Assembly (NCBI GenBank): GCA_021791995.1
Contig: JAJYVN010000019.1
Coordinates: forward strand, 9,820-19,463
DNA: 9,644 nt
Direction of reading: 5' to 3'
DNA from: Bacillota bacterium
Lineage (GTDB): Bacteria > Bacillota > Sulfobacillia > RBS10-35 > JAJYVN01
Below are positions 6,502 to 9,644 of this stretch, in pieces (position 1 is the first letter of the stretch; each line of letters begins with the position of its first letter). The notes under the pieces were generated by a model. It saw only the letters and a list, made by a program, of their open reading frames with translations. It searched no databases and was not told where the DNA came from. A program made the translations under genes and the position numbers.

Positions 6502-6517
6502 TCCTCATATACGAGGA
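6502..6517 (-). promoter_or_regulatory. Short stem that covers the ribosome site of the next gene
   Basis: A 5-bp inverted repeat, TCCTC (6502-6506) and GAGGA (6513-6517) on the plus strand, loop ATATAC. In the transcript it pairs part of the GAGGAGG ribosome site (6506-6500) with an upstream TCCTC. It could dampen initiation at the five ATG codons that follow. A stem this short is weak on its own. Confidence 0.35.
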
Positions 6518-6519
6518 AA

Positions 6520-6542
6520 GGGCCGGGCATCACGCCCGGCCC
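6520..6542 (-). terminator. Intergenic hairpin after the 73-residue gene
   Basis: Perfect 9-bp inverted repeat, arms 6520-6528 (GGGCCGGGC) and 6534-6542 (GCCCGGCCC), five-base loop. It is followed on the minus strand by CTTTCCTC. Its GGCCGGGC/GCCCGGCC core is shared with the hairpins at 1817-1841 and 6038-6062. Confidence 0.6.
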
Positions 6543-6546
6543 CGGC

Positions 6547-6768
6547 CTACCGCTCCGCCGCCCGCGCCCACTGCCAGGCTCGCACCGCCTCCGCTACCGC
6601 GCCGAGGTCCACGGCGCTCAGCCGCGCCGCCTGCCCGCGCGGCACCGTGAGCCGCCCATCGGGCGCGGCGGCCACCTCCACCACCGCCCCGCCCGCGCTG
6701 CGCACCGCGAGGAGGCGGTCCACACCGCATGGTCGATCCGCCACCACCGCCCAGCCCTGCTGCCGCAT
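6547..6768 (-). CDS. Hypothetical protein, 73 residues, coupled to the spoVG-like gene
   Basis: Small soluble protein of unknown function. Its ATG shares one base with the TGA of the spoVG-like gene, so it is very likely co-translated with it. The first half (AVVADRPCGVDRLLAVRS, AVVEVAAAPDGRLTVPRG) suggests short beta strands, perhaps a small barrel. The second half (LSAVDLGAVAEAVRAWQWARAA) is an amphipathic helix. It has no membrane helix and one cysteine. No obvious independent ribosome site is seen, in keeping with coupling. The stop is followed after four bases by a GC-rich hairpin. Confidence 0.65.
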   Translation of the reverse strand: MRQQGWAVVADRPCGVDRLLAVRSAGGAVVEVAAAPDGRLTVPRGQAARLSAVDLGAVAEAVRAWQWARAAER

Positions 6769-7073
6769 CAGCGGTCCACCTCGCGCTCGCGCTTTGCCTC
6801 AACCGCCCGCTCGTACGCAGCCATGACCGTTCGCGTCACCGCATCACGCGCCTCGGCCGTGGCGGGGACTACCATATCATGGTACGCTCCGTCAGCGGAC
6901 TTCATCGCTGGCATGGCGACAAAGAGCCGGGTCTGCCCGTGCGCCGTGCCCTCGCGCACCGTCACACCCTTTACCACAATCTGGTTGCTGAGCGTGCCGA
7001 TGCGGAGATCGCAGACACCTTTCGTCGCGCCGCGACTCGGCGTGAGCACCATCCGCTCCGCCTCAATTTCCAC
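6768..7073 (-). CDS. spoVG: SpoVG-family regulatory protein
   Basis: 101 residues with the SpoVG fold pattern: an N-terminal strand, the segment CDLRIGTLSNQIVVKGVTVREG, then the family hallmark LFVAMPAMKSADGAYHDMVVP, and a C-terminal helix (ARDAVTRTVMAAYERAVEA). SpoVG proteins are small nucleic-acid-binding regulators, first known from sporulation and septation in Bacillus, with homologues in other Firmicutes and spirochaetes. The length is close to the usual 85-100 residues, with a charged tail (KREREVDR). The start is GTG 7073, preceded by GGGAGG at a six-base spacing; the frame is open further upstream to about 7763, but that extension crosses the preceding gene and hairpin. The stop overlaps the next start as TGATG. 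On a conjugative element it could regulate expression of the element; that role is inference. Confidence 0.9.
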   Translation of the reverse strand: MEIEAERMVLTPSRGATKGVCDLRIGTLSNQIVVKGVTVREGTAHGQTRLFVAMPAMKSADGAYHDMVVPATAEARDAVTRTVMAAYERAVEAKREREVDR

Positions 7074-7088
7074 GATGTTCCTCCCTTC

Positions 7089-7102
7089 GGGGCTCGCGCC
7101 CC
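7089..7102 (-). promoter_or_regulatory. Small GCGA-tetraloop hairpin upstream of the spoVG-like ribosome site
   Basis: The minus-strand transcript reads GGGGC-GCGA-GCCCC, a 5-bp stem closed by a GNRA-type tetraloop. It ends two bases before the GAAGGGAGGAAC ribosome region. A short, stable hairpin here could shield the leader or bind a protein; no known family is recognised. Confidence 0.4.
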
Positions 7103-7110
7103 AATAAGAA

Positions 7111-7135
7111 GCGCCCTTGCCACTGGCAGGGGCGC
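7111..7135 (-). terminator. Intergenic hairpin before the spoVG-like gene
   Basis: Inverted repeat with arms 7111-7120 and 7126-7135 and a five-base loop. It holds nine Watson-Crick pairs and one A:C mismatch in the minus-strand transcript. It starts 12 bases after the stop of the 114-residue gene and is followed by TTCTTATT, the best T-rich tail among these hairpins apart from the one at 3470-3503. Confidence 0.6.
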
Positions 7136-7147
7136 TGGTTGTTCGCG

Positions 7148-7492
7148 CTAGCGCTCGATTTCCTGCTCGCGCGGCGGCGTTGGCATGATCCCCCGCCCCG
7201 CGCTGGTCACAGCCCTCTCGTACCCCTGCCCACGCGCGGGGTACGCGGCCAGCAGGGCGTGCCCCTCGCTCGCCAGAAGGATCGCCCGCGCCTGGGGGCT
7301 CGCCCAGGCCGTGGCAACCACGCGCGGGTCGCTCCCTGCCCAGCGGAGGTCGCGCAGCAGCGTCTCGCAGCGCAGCGGTACCTGTACGCGCCAGTAGTGC
7401 GTACCGCCGCTGTCCGTGCCCAGGTCCGTGGCATGACTTGCCAGTTCCTGGAGCAAATCGGGTGGAAGCGAAAGTGCCAAAACGGGCATCAT
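7148..7492 (-). CDS. Hypothetical protein, 114 residues
   Basis: I do not recognise this protein. It begins ATG ATG; the first ATG (7492) overlaps the stop of the transglycosylase gene, and AAGGAGATGG lies just upstream inside that gene, so translation is probably coupled. The N-terminus (VLALSLPPDLLQELASH) is a short strand followed by an amphipathic helix, an arrangement found in ribbon-helix-helix DNA-binding proteins, but the match is weak. The middle (THYWRVQVPLRCETLLRDLRW) looks like beta strands. There is no signal peptide or membrane helix, so it is probably cytoplasmic. It ends in TAG 7150-7148, followed by a hairpin. That it is a real gene rests on the coupling, the ribosome site and the intact frame filling the gap exactly. 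Confidence 0.7.
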   Translation of the reverse strand: MMPVLALSLPPDLLQELASHATDLGTDSGGTHYWRVQVPLRCETLLRDLRWAGSDPRVVATAWASPQARAILLASEGHALLAAYPARGQGYERAVTSAGRGIMPTPPREQEIER

Positions 7493-8568
7493 TTACCATC
7501 TCCTTCCAATGTGATTGTGGCTGCTGCCGACTTGCCGTGCGGCCAGCGCGCGGTGACGGTGTACATGCCTGGGCCTGGCACCTCAGCGCACCAAACGGCC
7601 TCGCCGGGCCAGGCGGGGCAGCCCGCTGCCGCCGCCGTGCCAAGCTCGGCCGCCCTCCTCCCGCTGACCGTGACGGCGGTGGGCATGGTAAGCGCCCGGC
7701 CGGTGAGATCAGCCGTCGTCTCGCGGCAGCGCGTTTTCCCCTTGCTGACGGTGCTGCACACACGGCTGCGGCTGTACGGCACCACCCACCGCGCCCCGGC
7801 CGGCGCGACTGCCCCGACGATCACCCAGGTCGCGCCGCCTGATGCTAGCCAGGCCGCCCGCTTTTTGCTCCAAACGACGCTCCAGGCCGCCACCTCTGGG
7901 CCGGCCTGGAGCGCCTGCACCTCGGCCACCACCGCCGCCGCGTACGCGCTGTCGCCCGCGCACCGCCCACTGTTGTAGGCCTCCAGCGCACCCAGCAGCA
8001 GCCCGCCGCACTGCGCGAGGTCGCCGCCGAGCACACGCTCGGCGGCGACGAGATTGGCGTGCGGCGCGAAAGGGTCGCTGGCGGCGAGCCCGCGATCCGT
8101 CCACCCAGGCGCTGGCGGCACAGGCCAGCCGCCCGAGTTGATCTGGCCCAGGCCCGCATCCTCGCTCAGTGTGTGAGCACCGCCCAGCCCGAATACGCCG
8201 GCAGGGAAAGCCTGGCTGCACACCTCGCCCGCGCTCTGCCCGTTAGAGCAGTTGTAGCCCGCCGCCAGCACCGCCCCGCCGCTTTCATGCGCTACCACCC
8301 CCGCCAGCACCGCCGCCGGCACCGCGCCAGCGGGCATGCTCGGCACCCACGCCGCCGCACGGATGGCGGGGGTGGCGATAGGCGGCGCACCCGCGTTGGT
8401 GTAGAAGCTCCCCGCGCCGCCGAGATAGGCCGCGACCCCCGCGCCGACCACCACCACCACCAGCACCAGCAGCACCGGCAGGCCCACGCCCGCGCCGATG
8501 GCCCACCGCACCGCCCGCCGCCGCGCAGCGGCGCGGACAGCATCCTCGGCCGCGCTCCGCTCGGCCAC
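7489..8568 (-). CDS. Membrane-anchored SLT-domain lytic transglycosylase (VirB1-like)
   Basis: This 359-residue protein should cleave peptidoglycan glycan strands so that the conjugation channel can cross the wall. A basic N-terminus (RRRAVRW) precedes one membrane helix at residues 22-48, giving an inside-to-outside anchor. The soluble part carries the SLT signature: catalytic Glu95 in VVAHESGG, GLGQIN at 139-144 and EAYNSG at 196-201. The stretch between Glu95 and GLGQIN is about 43 residues, longer than usual for the family, and carries Cys107 and Cys117. The remaining cysteines (187, 203, 271, 281, 317, 327) come in close pairs, which suggests disulfides in an extracellular protein. Residues 265-359 form a beta-rich tail of unknown role. 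The start is GTG 8568, chosen because GGGGAGGTGA sits about seven bases upstream; the longer open frame to 8592 would include that ribosome site. The stop overlaps the next start (ATGATG). Confidence 0.88.
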   Translation of the reverse strand: MAERSAAEDAVRAAARRRAVRWAIGAGVGLPVLLVLVVVVVGAGVAAYLGGAGSFYTNAGAPPIATPAIRAAAWVPSMPAGAVPAAVLAGVVAHESGGAVLAAGYNCSNGQSAGEVCSQAFPAGVFGLGGAHTLSEDAGLGQINSGGWPVPPAPGWTDRGLAASDPFAPHANLVAAERVLGGDLAQCGGLLLGALEAYNSGRCAGDSAYAAAVVAEVQALQAGPEVAAWSVVWSKKRAAWLASGGATWVIVGAVAPAGARWVVPYSRSRVCSTVSKGKTRCRETTADLTGRALTMPTAVTVSGRRAAELGTAAAAGCPAWPGEAVWCAEVPGPGMYTVTARWPHGKSAAATITLEGDGK

Positions 8569-8594
8569 TCCATCACCTCCCCAACCAAGCACAA
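8569..8594 (-). promoter_or_regulatory. Leader with strong ribosome site for the transglycosylase gene
   Basis: Minus-strand leader containing CTTGGTTGGGGAGGTGAT directly before GTG 8568. The GGAGGTGAT core is fully complementary to the 16S rRNA 3' end. Nearly the same leader recurs before topB (1794-1816) and, less closely, before the 107-residue gene (6014-6037). It fixes the start at 8568. Confidence 0.75.
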
Positions 8595-8620
8595 AGGCCC
8601 GCCCCCGCTGGGGCGGGCCT
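8595..8620 (-). terminator. Intergenic hairpin after virB4
   Basis: Perfect 11-bp inverted repeat, arms 8595-8605 and 8610-8620, loop of four bases. It lies between the virB4 stop and the ribosome site of the transglycosylase gene. On the minus strand it is followed by TTTGTGCTTGGTT, only a weak T tract, so termination may be partial. It could instead be an mRNA processing or stability element. Confidence 0.6.
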
Positions 8621-8629
8621 CAGCCGCAT

Positions 8630-9644
8630 TCAGCGCGCCGCGTAGAGCAGCGCCGTTTCGTGCGGTGCGGTGTCGACCGTCACCCACGCCCGCCCATTTC
8701 CGCAGATAAGCAGCCCCTCGCCGACTCGGGCGCTGGCAAGGCGGTCCTGCTCCGCCTCGGACAGACCGTAAATGCCCGCCACGGTGGGTAAATCCCGTCC
8801 TTCCTGCCGCAAGAGCAAGACTGTGCTCGCGTTGGCAAGCACAGGCTCACCCTCTCGCGCGACTTCCGGCGCAAGAAAGTCCGTCGGATTTTGCGTGACC
8901 GTTACTAAACTGCCAGAGTATTTGCGGATTCGCTTGGACATGCGCTTCAAGAAGCTCAACGCCTGTGGCACCTTGGGATCAACGAGCATCCAAGCCTCGT
9001 CGACCACGAGAATGACGCGCTCTTCGCGGCTTTGGCGCACAATATCCCATGCAAGTCCAAGCACGTTGGCATACTGTGCGCGCTGTACGCTCTCCGGCGA
9101 GCTTTCGAGGTCATGAATGTCAAGAACCACGAAACCGGCATCCGCCGCCACCGTGCTCGGCCCGGCCCACAGCGGCGCTGTGCTGCCGACCGCGTGCTCC
9201 TCCAGCAGGGCCGCGAGGCCCTGCGCCACCTCATCGTCGCGCTGGCGTGCGAGCCACGCGTGCAGAGTGCCCAAGTGCGGCCAGCGCGCGGGCGGGATGG
9301 TGGCGGGGTCGGCGTCGAGCGCGATGCCGGCCGCGCGGTACACCTCGCGCACCGCGTGCCCGAGCACCGCCGCCTGGCGCTGGCCCAGGTTTGGGAGCAG
9401 AAGGTCGAGGAAGAGGCGCACGCGCTGCAGATGCTGCGCGATGGGCGCGGCCGGCGCGCTCTCCTCGCCCTCCTCCTCGTCGCCCGCCTCCGGCACGGGC
9501 GGCGCCTGGAGGGGGTTGATGCGCCCCGCGCCCCCCGCGCCGACGTTCACCCAGGCGCCCCCCAGCGCCCGGCACATGTGCCGGTATTCCCGCTCGGGAT
9601 CGACGACCACCACCCGCGCCCCCTGCGCCCACTCGCGCAGGAGG
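8630..9644 (-). CDS. virB4: VirB4/TraC-family conjugation ATPase, C-terminal part (5' end off window)
   Basis: The 337 visible residues are the C-terminal part of a VirB4-type ATPase, the cytoplasmic motor that powers type IV secretion and pilus assembly in conjugation. Seen near the right edge is VVVDPEREY, followed by INPL, the pattern typical of VirB4 proteins downstream of the Walker A loop, which must lie off window. A Walker B strand VILVVDEAW lies at about 9016-8990, with the acidic pair DE. A polar TVTQNPTDFL segment follows at about 8900, where VirB4 proteins carry a sensor-like motif. An acidic low-complexity insert (DEEEGEES) lies after INPL. The frame is open to the edge with no start, so the gene is partial because of the window, not broken. 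It ends in TGA at 8632-8630, and a GC-rich hairpin begins 10 bases downstream. VirB4 is the likeliest call; a related TraG/FtsK-type ATPase is less likely because of the DPEREY and TQNPTDF motifs. Confidence 0.93.
   Translation of the reverse strand, partial: LLREWAQGARVVVVDPEREYRHMCRALGGAWVNVGAGGAGRINPLQAPPVPEAGDEEEGEESAPAAPIAQHLQRVRLFLDLLLPNLGQRQAAVLGHAVREVYRAAGIALDADPATIPPARWPHLGTLHAWLARQRDDEVAQGLAALLEEHAVGSTAPLWAGPSTVAADAGFVVLDIHDLESSPESVQRAQYANVLGLAWDIVRQSREERVILVVDEAWMLVDPKVPQALSFLKRMSKRIRKYSGSLVTVTQNPTDFLAPEVAREGEPVLANASTVLLLRQEGRDLPTVAGIYGLSEAEQDRLASARVGEGLLICGNGRAWVTVDTAPHETALLYAAR

Noticed and set aside
6768..7763. Single 331-residue protein ending in the SpoVG domain
   Set aside because: The upstream part overlaps the transglycosylase and 114-residue genes and reads through two hairpins. 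GTG 7073 with its own ribosome site gives a protein of normal SpoVG length.
1817..8620. Inverted repeats as ends of insertion sequences or attachment sites
   Set aside because: Each is a self-contained hairpin of 9-14 bp between genes, with no transposase or integrase between any pair and no target-site duplication seen.

Overview
The window is about 70% GC and almost completely coding. All twelve genes I can support lie on the minus strand, so the biological order runs from the right edge (9644) to the left edge (1). Strong AGGAGGTGAT-type ribosome sites, a SpoVG-family gene and the high GC fit a high-GC member of the Firmicutes (Thermaerobacter, Symbiobacterium or Sulfobacillus-like) better than other groups. 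That placement is inference, because there is no rRNA or housekeeping marker. The content (VirB4 ATPase, VirB1-like lytic transglycosylase, small membrane proteins, a surface stalk protein, topoisomerase III) is that of a conjugative plasmid or integrative conjugative element.

Layout in transcription order: (1) 9644-8630, C-terminal part of a VirB4/TraC-type ATPase, cut by the right edge. (2) 8568-7489, membrane-anchored SLT-domain lytic transglycosylase, overlapping a 114-residue unknown (7492-7148). (3) 7073-6768, SpoVG-family protein, overlapping a 73-residue unknown (6768-6547). (4) 6497-6078, single-pass membrane protein with a small soluble domain that may be NTF2/VirB8-like. (5) 6013-5690, two-helix membrane protein; 5684-3696, 662-residue anchored protein with two Pro/Lys stalks and Ig-like beta domains; 3655-3521, 44-residue pilin-like membrane peptide. 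(6) 3448-2270, CpaE/TadZ-like protein with a degenerate P-loop and C-terminal membrane helices, overlapping a 62-residue membrane protein (2277-2089) and an 88-residue putative zinc-binding protein (2111-1845). (7) 1793-1, type IA topoisomerase (TopB-like), cut by the left edge.

The most striking structure lies between genes. Six of the gene junctions carry a GC-rich inverted repeat directly after the stop codon, then a T-containing stretch, then a strong ribosome site and the next start. The other junctions have no hairpin, and there the genes overlap or nearly touch. The hairpins therefore cut the cluster into seven translationally coupled units. Three of the hairpins share a GGCCGGGC/GCCCGGCC core, and three of the leaders share CTTGGTTGGGGAGGTGAT-like sequence, so this looks like a repeated intergenic module. 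The one convincing sigma-A-like promoter (extended -10 TGATACAAT) lies just before the 44-residue peptide, and the longest hairpin lies just after it.

As a working picture, VirB4 would power the secretion channel, the transglycosylase would open peptidoglycan, the small membrane proteins would form or hold the channel, the stalk protein would act at the cell surface, and the topoisomerase would serve plasmid or transfer DNA. The pairing of a CpaE/TadZ-like protein with a pilin-like peptide inside a VirB4 cluster is unusual. No non-coding gap exceeds about 80 bases. I see no tRNA, rRNA, insertion sequence or CRISPR array.
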